From contig JBBMOA010000012.1 in NCBI GenBank assembly GCA_037954235.1, positions 12,753,144 to 12,817,143 of the forward strand: a DNA stretch of 64,000 nt, read 5' to 3'. The position numbers were made by a program, and so were the translations under genes. The DNA is from Aulostomus chinensis (lineage: Eukaryota; Chordata; Actinopteri; Syngnathiformes; Aulostomidae). This document shows positions 45,371 to 58,050 of this stretch, piece after piece. Within the stretch, counting starts at the first letter, position 1, and the number at the start of each line of letters is the position of its first letter. The notes under the pieces were generated by a model that did no database searches, was not told the DNA's origin, and saw nothing but the letters and a program-made list of their open reading frames with translations.

Positions 45371-46739
45371 AAACTGCTGTTTGTGAAATGCCAAGAGCAC
45401 ACGAGCGGCAAAGGCGAAAGAGTTACTTTCTTCCCTGAAATTTAAAAAAATCTTCCCATTGCTGCCTTAATTAATCTTCTTTGGGAAGTCTGTAAAAAAG
45501 ATAAGAAGTGTTTGCACCCAAAAAGAACCACTCTGGTAGCCATTTCGATGATAACACTGCTAGCCCTGTCGTCTGTACTGTATACTTCCATGGCAGAGGG
45601 GGTGGGGCGGCAACACCACTGGGCGCCGAGACCAGAGCCAAGTGAGTTGCCGTATATGGAGCTTCCTCTGAAGTTGTGACATCACAAAATGAGACTTTTG
45701 AAAAAAAGCATTTTCAGCAGTGCAAAGCTGCCTGAAACTTACCTCATAGACTATAATAACACACGCCTACCTCATGATATGACACTTCCACGTCCTCTAG
45801 AACAAGTATCCAACATTTTAAACATACTTATAAGTCTGAAAGGCTGGAAAAGCATTATAGGTTCCCTTTAACAGATAAGCAGTATCGAAAATGGATGGAT
45901 GGATGGATGATGGATTGAATGGATGGATGGATTATGTTATTATTCTCCTGTTAAATTCCAGGAGGTACTCACTTAAACTCATTTACTCCATTACAGCAAC
46001 AAGCAACAAGTAACTTCTCAAACCACTGAAGCAGCTATAGATGGGACCTATATTCTTCTAATTGTACTATACTGTAATTAATGAAAATTTTAAGAACTTG
46101 TACATTGATTGAGAACCTGTTCCCTTCACAAGACCAAGAAACCTGCCCGAAAATCCCCCTCTAGATGGGGAAATGTACCAAGCTGTGATGGCTCCAGTTG
46201 TGGGCCTTGAAGTCTCCCTCACTGCAAAGAAAACCTTTATTTGTGCTCAATGGCAAAACTCCTTTTTATATACTTTAACAGTTTTGCCAGTGATTCTTTC
46301 TCAGGTTTAGTCCTGTCATCCAGTAATCAGCCAGTAGTTGCAATTGAATAAATGCACTTTTGTTTGAAAATGTTGCGTTCCTTTGTTTTCACTTGTTTCT
46401 GCAGTGGCGATGCGGAGGGAAAAGCCTTTAACATATGGGCTGGGTTTGTTCCAAAAATCACATATGCAGATGATGTTTTATTATTTATCCTAAATCCTTC
46501 TTTTGTGCTTTACTGGATGCTCTTGGTAATTTGCGGTAGCAGCCGCACAATACCAACCGTTTAACTTTCATGTGGTCATCATGTGTTAGAGAATAGAGGA
46601 TTACACACCATTAGGAATGGAGACTGTGCCTTATGTCTGTAATGTGGTTTCATCAGAACCACAGCATTAAGAGGGTGTAAGTCATGATATGCTCACACAG
46701 TTACACCATGGCGCAATTACCATTTTAGCTCTTTACAGT
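45371..46739. other. intergenic; SINE tail, no gene
   Basis: Apart from the ATGG-repeat tail at 45876-45940 nothing is recognised. The short frames here (at most about 70 codons) lack domains. Confidence 0.6.
45876..45940 (+). mobile_element. SINE-like repeat tail with (ATGG)n
   Basis: 'gataagcagtatcgaaaatg' then ATGG units is the typical 3' tail of the family at 19957 and 45233. The 500 bp between this and 45370 may be an insertion into one element. Confidence 0.6.
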
Positions 46740-47080
46740 TGTCAGTGGCCTTTGATACTGTTGCTGGATTGTGATGTTAGTGTTGCACTAAACTGTTTTT
46801 CTTTCGTATAAGTGGAAGTTCCTTGTTTCAACCTGTGTTCCTTTTCTTGTGGGGTGCCTCAAGAGTCAGTTCTTGGTCCCATTTTATTACCATTATGTAC
46901 GTATGTATGTAGAATGCATAATGTGCACTCTAGCAAAATTATGCTCTGTGTAAGCTGGGAAACCAGGTTGCAGTTAGTCCAAAACGCTTTAGCAAAACTA
47001 CTAAGACAAACTAAAGCATCTTTCAACATGATCGCACAGAGCAGCAAACCGACTGGAAGTCATTCAATTTCAGTGAGACA
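46740..47080 (+). mobile_element. LINE reverse-transcriptase relic (L2/Rex-like)
   Basis: VAFDTV (46745-46762) recalls the RT motif AAFDTVDH. CGVPQESVLGPILL (to 46889) is the RT motif GVPQGSVLGP. LQLVQNALAKLLRQTK (from 46969) recalls the LQLVQNAAARLL motif near the end of such ORFs. The three pieces lie far closer together than in an intact element and are in more than one frame, so large internal deletions have occurred, including of the catalytic FxDD region. Inactive. Confidence 0.75.
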
Positions 47081-48889
47081 GCATCTCTCTGCAGCCAACA
47101 AAACAGCAGTTGGTCGAACGTCTTTGCCAATGTAAAACATGGCAACTTAATGGTAATGAGCTTTGATGTAGGTTGACTAACCAAAGGGGAATTTAGCGGT
47201 TGCCTACTTCAGGACTCAAAGAGGACAACTGTGTACTTAATAGCAGTTCCTTCGAACAATAGAGAGATCAATCATTGTCACAGTGGTTTAACGATCATGT
47301 ACAGTATGACGTGTCCCTGTTTGCTTACAAATACATAAATTAAAAAAGGACGTGTCAAACTGAGTGTCATGCATTATAGTGCATTTTATAAAATTAGGAG
47401 GGTACTCCATAAATTTAGCACCACTGTATGTAAAATATCATTCTTTGGTTAAAAAAAAAAAAGAAGTTGGAAAAGTCAGCAAGACAAATACAAGCCTTCC
47501 TCTGATGTGACCTCACAGGCTTTAATAACCTTGGGAGTATCAGAGAGCTGCTGGTACCTCTGCTAGGTCTTAGGCCAGCAATCTGAGCAACACTTACGCC
47601 TGTTATGGGACTGAAAACAGTAGGGGATAGCGTGTTTACTGCACTCTGCCACAGGCTGTATAAGCTGTAGAGGGGTTAGGCCGGCATACTTTCTTGGATG
47701 TTTAATGCTTTAGTCACCACAAACTCTATTTTGTTTTATGATGCCTCGGTCTGACAAAACTTTGTCTCAGATCTTCTTTAAACTTTACCATTTGTTGATC
47801 AGTGGCCTTTGAAAGCAATGATACAAAGTTTGACTGGATTTTTTTAATGACAAGAGCATTAGTACAAGACATAGCTCCTCACCATATGATACATTTTTTG
47901 TAAGCGTTTTCTGTGGGTTTAGTTTAATTTTCCCTGAATTATGGACTTGCTTTTTTTCCCTATTAACATGTTTCGGGTGTATTGGAGAGAGGCTGTTTGA
48001 GGCAGCCATTGACAGAATAGGTCTTACCTTCAGTAGGTTTGGCATCTTCTATGCAGAGAGCAGTGGCAGCAAAGTCATGGAGGAAAAAAAGTTGTCAAAA
48101 ACACCCAACTTAAAAAATGAATCCATGCTATATATGTAGCATTTAGGTTTCTTCACTTTCAAAGTCAGACAGACCTCTCTTATGTTATAGTGTCCCTTGT
48201 ATTCCTGCGCCTTCCTTGCAATAAACATCAAAATGACAAAAATGACTGACCAAACATTAATTAAAAGAAACTGAATTAAAAGCAGTAATCTGCTTGTTAA
48301 AAAGCACCCTGCTGTGTGTCTTGGTGAGAACAAGATGCCCCAAGTCTCAGTCATCGGGTTGCTGACTGGCCATAACTCACCCTCAACACATGTTCCAATT
48401 GCGCAAAACAAAAGAGCTCTTCTCTCCCACCCACTATTTAATTCAAATACAAGCTGAATAAACCCAGAAGCCTCACCACCAAAATGTAGTCATATTTGCA
48501 ATACTTGAGAAGCTGTCATTCCAAACTCAAGTTGCCGATGTCAAACTGATAACAGTCGATCTAAAAATACTCTATCAGATTTATGTGAAAATAAAACACA
48601 TCTGGACCTTGAACAGTCCAAACAACGTCCCATTTAAATACTTGTGCACTGTAGACCAGTCATTATTGTTAACAAACCACAGTCGCCATGTCAATCTTTC
48701 ACATTTAAATGTGACAAAAGCTACTGGTTGTGTTATGTATTCCATAGACTTCCCATTGTTATTGAGCCAATGTAGGCATGCAGTGATTGAATAGACTAAA
48801 CCCACTGTACTAACCTTTTCTTTACCCCACAAATAATCGAAATAGTTCCAGTGTCTCTGGCTACTGTTAGTGTGGCATGTTTAGTGTAA
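47081..48889. other. intergenic, nothing recognised
   Basis: A/T-rich. The open frames, including a 120-codon one on the - strand at 48049-48411, have no domain I recognise. Confidence 0.55.
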
Positions 48890-49270
48890 CTGAAAATGTC
48901 AAGTGCAGAACATTCCTCATCGCAAAGTCATTTACGATGTCTTTAAAGTCCAGTTTCTGGGCAAGTTGAAGCTCAAGGGGGAGCATTGCCAAACCACTTA
49001 ACCTCTCCCGGGACATGGTAGAGCACAAGCAGTTTTTATGAGCTTCATTTTACTGAAGGCCCTCTCGCCACCAGCCACAGTTGGAGATGTGCAGGAGGAT
49101 GCAAAGGTCTGCATGATGATGCATGATGTCTGCATGAACGTAGGTGTTTATGGCATTTAGGAAGTCTGAGGTAATAATACTTGTTATGTATTTAGTTAAT
49201 TTGGCTCTTGGAGGGACTGTGAGACTGTTCGTACATTTATTAGAGATTCTAGAGCGATTGGTGCACGACA
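48890..49270 (-). mobile_element. hAT transposase C-terminal relic, antisense
   Basis: Reading the - strand: SPTVAGGERAFSKMKLIK (about 49035-49090), then after a frame change TMSRERLSGLAML, then after another LELQLAQKLDFKDIVNDF. This is the order of the hAT C-terminal dimerisation region (PVTVAS.ERSFSKLKLIK ... STMSQERLSGLAML ... LDF.D.INDFA). At least two frameshifts and no N-terminal part: an inactive fragment. Confidence 0.75.
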
Positions 49271-49785
49271 CTTGATGTTGTCACGTTTGTGAATTTCCAC
49301 TGAGTTTGTCACATATTTGGGTTGCTTAGTTTAAGAGTAGCAAGCCAAACCATTTTTTTTTTTTGCATTATGAGCAACGAAAGCAAAATCGCTTTTGACC
49401 ACAATGTCAAGGAAAATGATGAAGACAAACACACAAAAAAACTTATGTAACTCACAAAATATAATACAGTGTTCACAATTTGACAGCACACACCAGCAGA
49501 TTATTTATAAATTTGTGGACTCTTTGGCCTCACCACCAGTGATGGAAATAAACCAGAGTTTATTATTTTTTAAGTATGATATCCTGCAATTGATAAATGT
49601 ATTATAAACTGTCAAACAAAAACATGTGTGTACCATATTTGATTTGATTCAGCAGCAAGCCTGGAATTGAACGTTTGGACTTACTTTTTACAACTAAAAC
49701 TACATTCTTTTTTAAATTGAGAAAGAAAGATTCCTAACCTCTCACATTCATTGTTAAATTCAATTCTTTTTTTTAAATTTACCTT
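49271..49785. other. intergenic, nothing recognised
   Basis: A/T-rich sequence between the hAT relic and the 49786 repeat tail. No gene or repeat is recognised. Confidence 0.55.
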
Positions 49786-49867
49786 TGTATGAAAATGTGC
49801 TACACAAGTGCTTTGAGTGCCGCTAAAGTAGAAAAGCGCTATATAAAACGGAGTCCATTTACCATTC
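49786..49867 (+). mobile_element. SINE/LINE 3'-tail fragment
   Basis: 'aagtgctttgagtgccgcta' then 'gaaaagcgctatataaaacg' and 'gagtccatttaccattc' is the well-known 3' end shared by fish SINEs and their partner LINEs ('agaaaagcgctatataaat...gtccatttacc'). Confidence 0.65.
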
Positions 49868-50157
49868 CTAACTTCCTAATTTATGTTATGGGAACTATTT
49901 AAGGTTTATGTAAAATAATATTTTTCCAGTTTTATAGGTCAATGTCCAATGCTTTGACTAAAAGCCAGCAGTGTTTTGGCCTCTGATCAGTAGGTAACCC
50001 ACAGATTAAACCATGGGAATGATGCCCAGTGCAGGAGGGAATGTAAAAACAGGAAATATTGTGGTTGTTCTTACGTTAATAGACACAGGCAATACAGTGA
50101 GACAGACGGAGATGCATGCATCCATGCAACCGCACCACATCCAGAATTTCATGCGCG

Positions 50158-50159
50158 TG

Positions 50160-50204
<45 letters not shown>

Positions 50205-50275
50205 ACGCCCACACACACACACACACACACACACAAGTACGCACACACACAAGTACGCACGCACACACACATGTA
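50158..50275. repeat. compound (CA)n tract
   Basis: About 118 nt of CA with ACACCCACGCCC and ACAAGTACGC interruptions, the latter repeated twice. Confidence 0.96.
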
Positions 50276-52594
50276 GCTTCACACGCACACATATGCAGGG
50301 AATCCCCATCTGAGTCACACAAACACACAGTAGCAATCCTCAGTGTCATCGCTGGATAATGTGTCTCAGATGGATCAGCTAGCTTACATTAAGATGTGGT
50401 GACACCTGGACAGTCATAGCTAACATTGACGGACTAATCCTCAGCTAGACGGAACCCTTCATCCAATCGGCTCAAAGCCTTTGGTCATTTTTTTCCCACT
50501 GCTTTTGTAATAGGACGCAGATCTTTTGATTCGTATATGCGAGTGTGCGTTCTGTCTTTTTACAGTAAGTAATCCAGTGATAGTTGGGAGATGATTCAGA
50601 CAAAGTCAACATCTGAGACCTAAATCAGCAGAGGTTCCCAGACTTCCACAAACCGCCAGCAACAACAAGCAACACACACACCCAGATTTGAGTCTAGCTG
50701 GAATGTCATTCATATGGTCCTGATTTTTTCCCTGCAGTATGGTTTCTATCTGACTATGAAATTTATTGCTTCTTTGGTTGGTTGGCTACCTTTTGACCCA
50801 ATGAGTGGTTGATGGACCGCTTGTCACCAGGACCACCACATCCCGCCTGGCATTACTAGCTTGTGGCACTGTTAGAAGCAATGCAATACGCACGTCATCA
50901 TTCCCTCAATATGAAGGAAATAACATGCCATAGGTCTGCACGTATTACACATCAAAATGCTGCTGTCTTTCTTTCTTTGGGTGTAGCTTCACCCTTATAG
51001 TGTTGAACACTGATGGAGCAACCGTGCTGGAAAACAACAAAAAAGATCCAGCTGGTCTTAATTCAAAACGAGACACGGATCTGTGGAATATCTCTTCTGC
51101 TACACGTGCAGCTTACTCATTGAATCCAAAGCATTTTAGGAAAAGACACTGTGACAAAGGTAAAGTGTTTATTAAAAATGCAGCAAACAGAACTGTTTTT
51201 TGGGGGGAAATTCCAGGATGGGAGTGGGCTCGATGGTAGTGGCAATAATTTAGTGTCATAGGTACATCAGATGACCAGCAGGCAAAAAATTGAAGAATCT
51301 CTTATGTCACTTTATTTAGTTTTGATATTTTTCAGTTGAGAAATTCAACTTTTAGAGCTTGTAGTTGCTTGTATGCAGTTACATGAATACATTCTATAGT
51401 TCAGCAACTTCATTTAGATATAGGTGTAGAAATAGTTCCGCGAGGCGTGTGAATATTTATCAGTGCAGTGGTTCAGCTCAAGACTGGTAACAAAGCAGGC
51501 CGCTTCCGTAGACAGAACAAAAGTTCAGAAACTGTTGCTCGGCATTGGTTTAAGAACCTGCCACAATTTGGTTGGGAAAACAGTTCCAGACGGCTAATAT
51601 CCATTTTCTGTAAGAATGCTGCAGGTTGAAAAAGAACAGAATCAGGAATCATGTATTATCAGGAAACCTTCTGCAGATTCACCACTGCAGTAACACAAAG
51701 TAAACAAGCAGGTTCATTGCATTCTCTTGCTTATCTTGGCACGAAATGTAGTTGCACTTTGTTCTAAATTCCTGCTTAATAGTGATTGTATCCTGCAATG
51801 AACCCACAACGAACCTGTCACAGATGCATCAACATTCTTTTGGGAAAAAAAAAAAGTGTGGAAACTCTTCAAAGAAGCTGTAATGACAGTATTAAAAAAT
51901 TCATTGGAACGTGTCAATAAAAACAAACAAATAGCTTGTTTTCTTTCATTCACCCCCAGATATGGGGAACATTCTGTCCCACAGAGTGTCATCCATTTGC
52001 AGGAACAAACCTTGCAACCCATATTGAGGGGCAGATTATCCCAAAATGACATAAACAATGGAGTAATGTTCTGCTCTCGATGAAAACATTATTAGATACA
52101 ATCTGCTTTTAGAAATTGAACAGAATCAGTATTTCCTTTTGAATTAAATGGTCCTTATCTTCCTCACTGACAAGCATCTGTCGGATGTCTGCTGAGGATT
52201 GCAGGTGATACGTTGCAAAATCTAAGAATGATAAAAGTCCCAAGACCGTTTCTTTCTCTTCCTCTTATTCAATTTCGGCTTGTTTTCTCCTTCCAAACTG
52301 CATTTCATCACTGCTTCTTACACAATGACCCTTAGTTATTATTAAGTGTTTGTGATAAACAAATATCCTAGTGAAACATGCTATTTTAAACAAAAGTGCA
52401 AGATGTTTAAGGAAAGCGTTCTGCACACACAGCGCTAGTAAAACCTTCCACCCACAGGGTTATTGACATGAATTTGTGCACCTCTGCCAAACATCCTTTT
52501 ACCAGAATCCAGCTGACCCCAGGACAGGATCAGACTCAAATACCGTTCTTATTGCCGGATTAACTAGCAACAAGACCACATTTATGAGTGGAGG

Positions 52595-52597
<3 letters not shown>

Positions 52598-52631
<34 letters not shown>
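52598..52631. repeat. (TG)n microsatellite
   Basis: A perfect TG run of about 34 nt. Confidence 0.96.
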
Positions 52632-52634
<3 letters not shown>

Positions 52635-52877
52635 CACCTGAGAAGGAAGGAATCTATTTATTCTTAGTTAATCCTGCCACTGATTGGAAACAAACATGTC
52701 ATGTTGAGCCACTTCCCCGCAGTGATCCATCAGTGTGTCTGCTGTAAACCACGGTAGCGGCAGCAGATTACAGAGAGGAATCCAGGAATCAACAAGCGTA
52801 TGTCTGTGCGGTGTAGCGGGGTGTGCTGGGGTTAAAGGCAGTCTGCAAGAGGATGATAGAAAAAACGCACTGAGTGT

Positions 52878-52919
52878 AACACACACACACACACACTGAG
52901 TGTAACACACACACACACA
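52878..52919. repeat. tandem duplication around (CA)n
   Basis: The unit ACTGAGTGTAACACACACAC occurs twice in succession (from about 52869 and 52895). Confidence 0.9.
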
Positions 52920-54069
52920 GGGTTACATGCATGCGCAGACAGTCAAGCACTTACACACACAGCTGTTAAGAGTTAGGCAGGCTGATGATGAACTCACTGA
53001 CAGCGACATTCAAGACAGATGAGGACGTGGGAATTTTTTACATAATCTTTGTACATTTCTTGTAACATCTTTGATGTCTGCTGATGGCGTGTCGACTGTT
53101 AGGATCTAACAAACAAGTATCTATGGCTCCAAATCCACCTGAGGGCTTTTGTTCATCTTATAAATTCAGCTAAGAAAAAGCAGCTTACAGGAAAGTTCAA
53201 CTCTCTGCAGGGAAGGTGGTGGTTTTCAGTTAGGGTTCCATTCATTTAAGCTAGAACCTTCAACCTCATCATATCAACGCGGTATGGTGGAAAAACCTGG
53301 GGTGGGGGTGCTTGTGAAAGACACACCTGACTCCTGCCATTATATCAACACTGTCTGGAACACCTGAGTAGTTCTGGATTTGTCCGAATTTGCCACAAAC
53401 CAGGACCTGAGGGTGAACTGAAAAGATTTTGTTTGGTTAAAGGTCAAAAATTAAATTAACCTGGTATTGCAGGAATGCCTCCAAGAAATTTGATTCAAAT
53501 TTACCACGAATGTAAGGCGACTCGATTTCTGAAATGAATACCGGGGATATTTCTATTTCAGCGGTCAAAACATAACTAAACATTATTATTTGAACAACGA
53601 AACGGGGACAATTATGGTTTCATGGATTGTGAAATTAATATCATCGCCAAACACTGTCATTTTGTGGTGTTTTGTTGTAATGTTGTGTCATATTGTCGTT
53701 TGAAAATGAATTTCACAACCATACAATACAAATTGAAAGCAGTGTGACTGGTTACCGTCATGATCATAGTTCACGAGCATCTTCAGGACCTGAAGTGTTT
53801 GGCGGTTACACCGACCGAGCTCAGAGAACCTGCCTGCCCACCCACCCACATTTCACATCACAAGTTTAAATAAGGTACAATCGGGTCAAATTTAAGACAG
53901 TTAGGTCTGAAAACTTCATTCGGCAGTGTAAATGTTCGAAAAGTTTTGTCACCTAGACATCAGACAGGAAATCAAGCTCATCGTGCGTCTGGCAGTGGCG
54001 ACTGCGTGATGTCCTCGACCTCCCATGTTGGACAGACATGACCACTGGAGCTGGACGTGCTCCCTGTGC

Positions 54070-54136
54070 TCCTCTTTTTCCGCCCGGCTGTACGTGCCGG
54101 CGACCCTAAACAGCACAAGCGGTTATAAAGGATGGA
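54070..54136 (+). mobile_element. SINE-like repeat tail
   Basis: 'ccggcgaccctaaacagcac' followed by 'aagcggttataaaggatgga' is the tail of the same SINE-like family. The rest of the element is not seen. Confidence 0.55.
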
Positions 54137-56282
54137 TGTGCTGGCAGAGCGACTCCCATTCTGAGGTCCAAGATGTCCTGCAGCAGGAGGCAGGCTCTGA
54201 CAGAGACACAGCAACAAGCAAGTTTTTGTTTTCAACCATAACGGTCAAACCTATAACTGCTCAGAAATATCAGACCAGTATTGCTAAGGCCAGCCGACCA
54301 TTTGGGAGGGAGGGAGGGGTCGAAGGTTTAATACCTAAAGCTTTGTTGAGCAACCGGTTATGAAGTTCCAGCAAATGTCTTCGGTTGTCTCCAACACGCT
54401 GAGATAACTTCCCAAAATAAAAAAAGTAAACACAAAATCATGTGTTTGCTCTCCAGTGCATTTGTGGTGAAAAGATGTGTGCAGTTCACCTGTGTGCAAT
54501 TACGTTGTTCATCCGGTGATTCAGTGGATGAAATAATTATTTCCATCAAAGCACCGGTTTTTTCAAATTGCTACGTCATCGTTCTGATTTTGCCAGCTCC
54601 GACACACTTTCCCCTACAGAGTTATGAAAAGTTCTATACAAATACAGAAATATATATTAAAAGTATAAATGAATTGCAGCCTAGACGTGGATGTACGCTA
54701 TGATCCCTTCACATGAGTATGAATGGATCAGATGTTGGGGCGGGCTGGCGGAACATGTGTGAGACCTCTGCAGTCATTAAACAAACTCTAAAATGTCCGC
54801 CAATGTATTTTCATCCCTGTAGGGTTCTGAACAAATACAAATGACTGAGCGTTAAGAATTTTACATGATTTTCAAATTTGGGTCTGGTTTCTGCAATTGT
54901 CAATGGGCTGGCCCGGCTCCACGATGTGATTTTGTGGATACTGGCTCAGTTAATTCTATTAGATTCTCCAGATTATCATCACGCGATTGCACCACACCAT
55001 CTTGACCGACTACATTTAGCCGCAAATCAATGGAGCTCTTTTATAACCAGCTCAACGGCTCACTAAACGTCCCCCAGCTCGGTTCATATTGAGATGGACC
55101 GATACTCCATGTTTTTGGTCTCCTGAATTTAGAGCTGTGGTTGTTTGTTTTAACACAACTTCAGCTTTTCTTGCTACTCGGAAAGCAACACCTTCGTCTT
55201 GGCCTGTCAGGAGACTGCATATGCGGATCAGCTTGCAGCTCTAACCCGGCGCAGTGCAGGAACTGGTGACATTTAGTTTTGAACTACATTGTCCATTCAA
55301 GAAAAAAAAAAAAATCAGAAAAATGTCTCACCTGCTGAAAAAGTATGCATATAAAAACCAACAAGAACATTTTAAGAACATCTGCAACGTTCTTTAAAGG
55401 TTCAGGATGTTCCAAACCATTATAGAACGTTACAACGTTGGGTTCTCAGAATGTCTCTTCCAACACATGGGAAAACAGGTGCATTAAAACGTCTCGTGAA
55501 GAACCGTGACCTACAAAAAAAAAAGAAGCATTCTTCGCTGCACCTTTATTTTTCCACGTGTGCGTGGAGAGGAACAGGATGCAGCATGTACGGCTAGCCC
55601 TTTATAATGACCTCAGAGGAAAAAAGCTGAAACTGAGGTTGTGAAACTACTCTTAAAAAAAAAAAAAAAGCCCGGGGCTAATACTTAGGAGATCATTTTT
55701 GAAAACAATTAAATAATTACCTGTAGATCAAAGGCTGAATGTGACAGCAACGCTCCTGTTCACATCACCGTGGATGAGCATCCATGTGGATGAGTGTGTT
55801 TTAAGGTATAATATTGACTACATGTTGAAATGCTGTGTTCTTGATAGGCTCGCTGGATTTCAGTCCCACACTCCAGGACTTCTGGCTGCTGGTTTGATTG
55901 TGATCCAGTAAGTGTTTGTTCCACAGCCAGTCAAAAGTAGGCAGTATCTTTACTGTAAACACAATTATTCTAACTGTGGCAAGATCCCGCGACCACATGA
56001 AGGGAGGCAGACTCTCACGCAAAACGCTCGCTCAGCCACTCTCACACACTATACTTACTCACTCACTTACACGCTCATAAACCAAAACCATCCGCACCTG
56101 CAATCTCACGATAGCGAGCCACCCGCAGCTCACATGGATGTACACCTACACATCATAAACAACTTCCTCTGTGGTGGTGGTGATTAGAAAGCAGGTCGGC
56201 CTCTTCACTGGACACACACATACACACTGTTTGGAGTTTTGGCAGATCAACACTCCACAGGAGGCTGCGGTGCCAGGCACAG
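54137..56282. other. intergenic, no gene
   Basis: The stretch 55370-55500 repeats variants of 'aacgttct'/'agaacgtt' and resembles a fish repeat built on that motif. Otherwise nothing is recognised. Confidence 0.5.
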
Positions 56283-56297
56283 GAGCACACACACATA

Positions 56298-56353
<56 letters not shown>
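56283..56353. repeat. (CA)n microsatellite
   Basis: A CA run of about 70 nt with early ATACAA interruptions. Confidence 0.96.
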
Positions 56354-56358
<5 letters not shown>

Positions 56359-56415
56359 CTAAAGAATTCGGAAGAAATGTTTTGATAGCTGCACGCAAGG
56401 TGATTCACACTCTCC

Positions 56416-56448
56416 TACACCCCCCCCCCCCCCCACACACACACACAC
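56416..56448. repeat. poly(C)-(CA)n tract
   Basis: A run of about 15 C followed by CA units. Confidence 0.95.
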
Positions 56449-56561
56449 CCTCAAACAGCCATCTAAAGTTGTGTGGTCCCACAAAGCATATCAGACCCCA
56501 CAAGCATACTGGGCTCCCAGTTTTTGCACCCAAAAACTATAATCTGAAAAAAAATGCCACA

Positions 56562-56579
56562 CACACACTCACACTCACA

Positions 56580-56633
<54 letters not shown>
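56562..56633. repeat. (CA)n microsatellite
   Basis: ACACTC units grading into a perfect CA run of about 54 nt. Confidence 0.96.
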
Positions 56634-56635
<2 letters not shown>

Positions 56636-57924
56636 GCCCAGTGTCTCACAAGCATCTGTGTGGTCAATAATGTCATTTACAGAATATATCATTCTTTCCA
56701 CCGTGGGAGTGGGCAGGGCACTTTTTGGGTTTCACAGTCACTATGTTCCCTCCAGCCAACAGATACACACACACGCGCACACACACATAAAGAGACAAAT
56801 TCAATCTAATACACACCCTTGCACCACACCAACTTCTTAATTGTGAGTTCTAGGGAATCCTCCAAGCTGGTGTCACTGACTCCTGCCAGGCAGAGGGATT
56901 TATCTCAATCTCAATGAATTTAAACAACGTGCACATTAATGCTGCCAGAGGGTGAACAGTTCAGTGCCCCAGTTAATGTGTTTGTCACAGCTTTTGCCTG
57001 TTGAAAATCACCAGACATCAACCCTGATTGGCTGCATGTTTATTGAACAGCACACACAAGCTTGACATTTCCCACAGAATGTGTTTTATTATTCTTCACA
57101 ATGTCAAGTGAAAGGCTGCGTTCAGTCAAACAAACCGCCACAAGGATTTTCTGTTACCCTGCTTGTAAGTGAGAGCCACTTGAGCTGGAATGCAGCTGCA
57201 GACGTCACCGCTCTCCAGACTTAGCTTCACAAAAAGAGTGCAGGGCCTCCATAATCCTGAGAATCATTCCACTAAATCTCACTGAGGTGGAGGGTTAACA
57301 GTGGTTTTGTCTGCGCTTTTAGAAAACACGGTACTGAAATACACTTCAGATACGTAAAATCAGTCGCAGTTAGTTTACCTGCAGGGGGACTGAGAACTCT
57401 GTCTGCAGCATTTCTTTGAGAAAAGGTCACGATGAGGCGGAAACCACCCACGAATAACCGAGAAGTTCAAATGACCTCAAAACATCATGTAAAATTGGAA
57501 ACTCTGATTCTTGCTGCGCTGCAAAAAAATGAGGATGATGTCTCATTACTTGTCAAATAAATGATACTTATTATAAGATAGACTCACATAAACCTGTGGC
57601 ATCTCATTTAGATGGAGTGAATGTGCGTTAGACAAAGGCATCAAAGCCGAACAGAGGTTACAGCAAATATAAATTGAATCATTTTTACAATCAGAATTTT
57701 GCCAAAACACATGCAGAACAAACAAATAAATGAAGAAATAAACCTCAGAGAATTGTTGTTACCAACATGAGACCAGTGAAATTAGGTTGAGGCTCATTCT
57801 CTAACTGAGGGTGGTGGCAAAGATGAGTTTGAATTTATTCTAACTTTTCAATTATGATTTCTTGATCCCTGAAGTCAGATTCTATCAAAATCATTCCAAC
57901 TTATCAAACTATAAAAATTAAACT
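56634..57924. other. intergenic, no gene
   Basis: Nothing recognised apart from a short CA/CG patch at 56765-56788. Confidence 0.55.
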
Positions 57925-58050
57925 TTATATACTTGGACTTTATTCTTGGCATATCATGATTTTTTTCCCGAATATTACGACTTTTCTCAGTCATGACTTC
58001 ATTCTTATTAAAATAATTTTATTCTTGACATCTCAGCCCTCATATTTCAT
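57925..58050. repeat. degenerate tandem repeat (ACTTTATTCT / ATATTACGA type)
   Basis: Units like 'ggactttattcttggcatat', 'gaatattacgacttttctca' and 'tgacttcattcttattaaaa' are diverged copies of a roughly 24-34 bp repeat known from fish ('acgactttattctcgtaata'). Confidence 0.45.

Larger units (their letters stand above)
49868..54069. other. intergenic; CA/TG tracts, no gene
   Basis: Contains the CA compound tract at 50158-50275, TG at 52598-52631 and a duplicated CA block at 52878-52919. No supported coding region. Confidence 0.6.

Noticed and set aside
50158..50275. Direct repeats spaced as in a CRISPR array
   Set aside because: Simple CA repeats in eukaryotic DNA; no spacer structure.
56382..56840. 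152-codon open frame with a long Thr-His run
   Set aside because: It is a translation of CA microsatellites.
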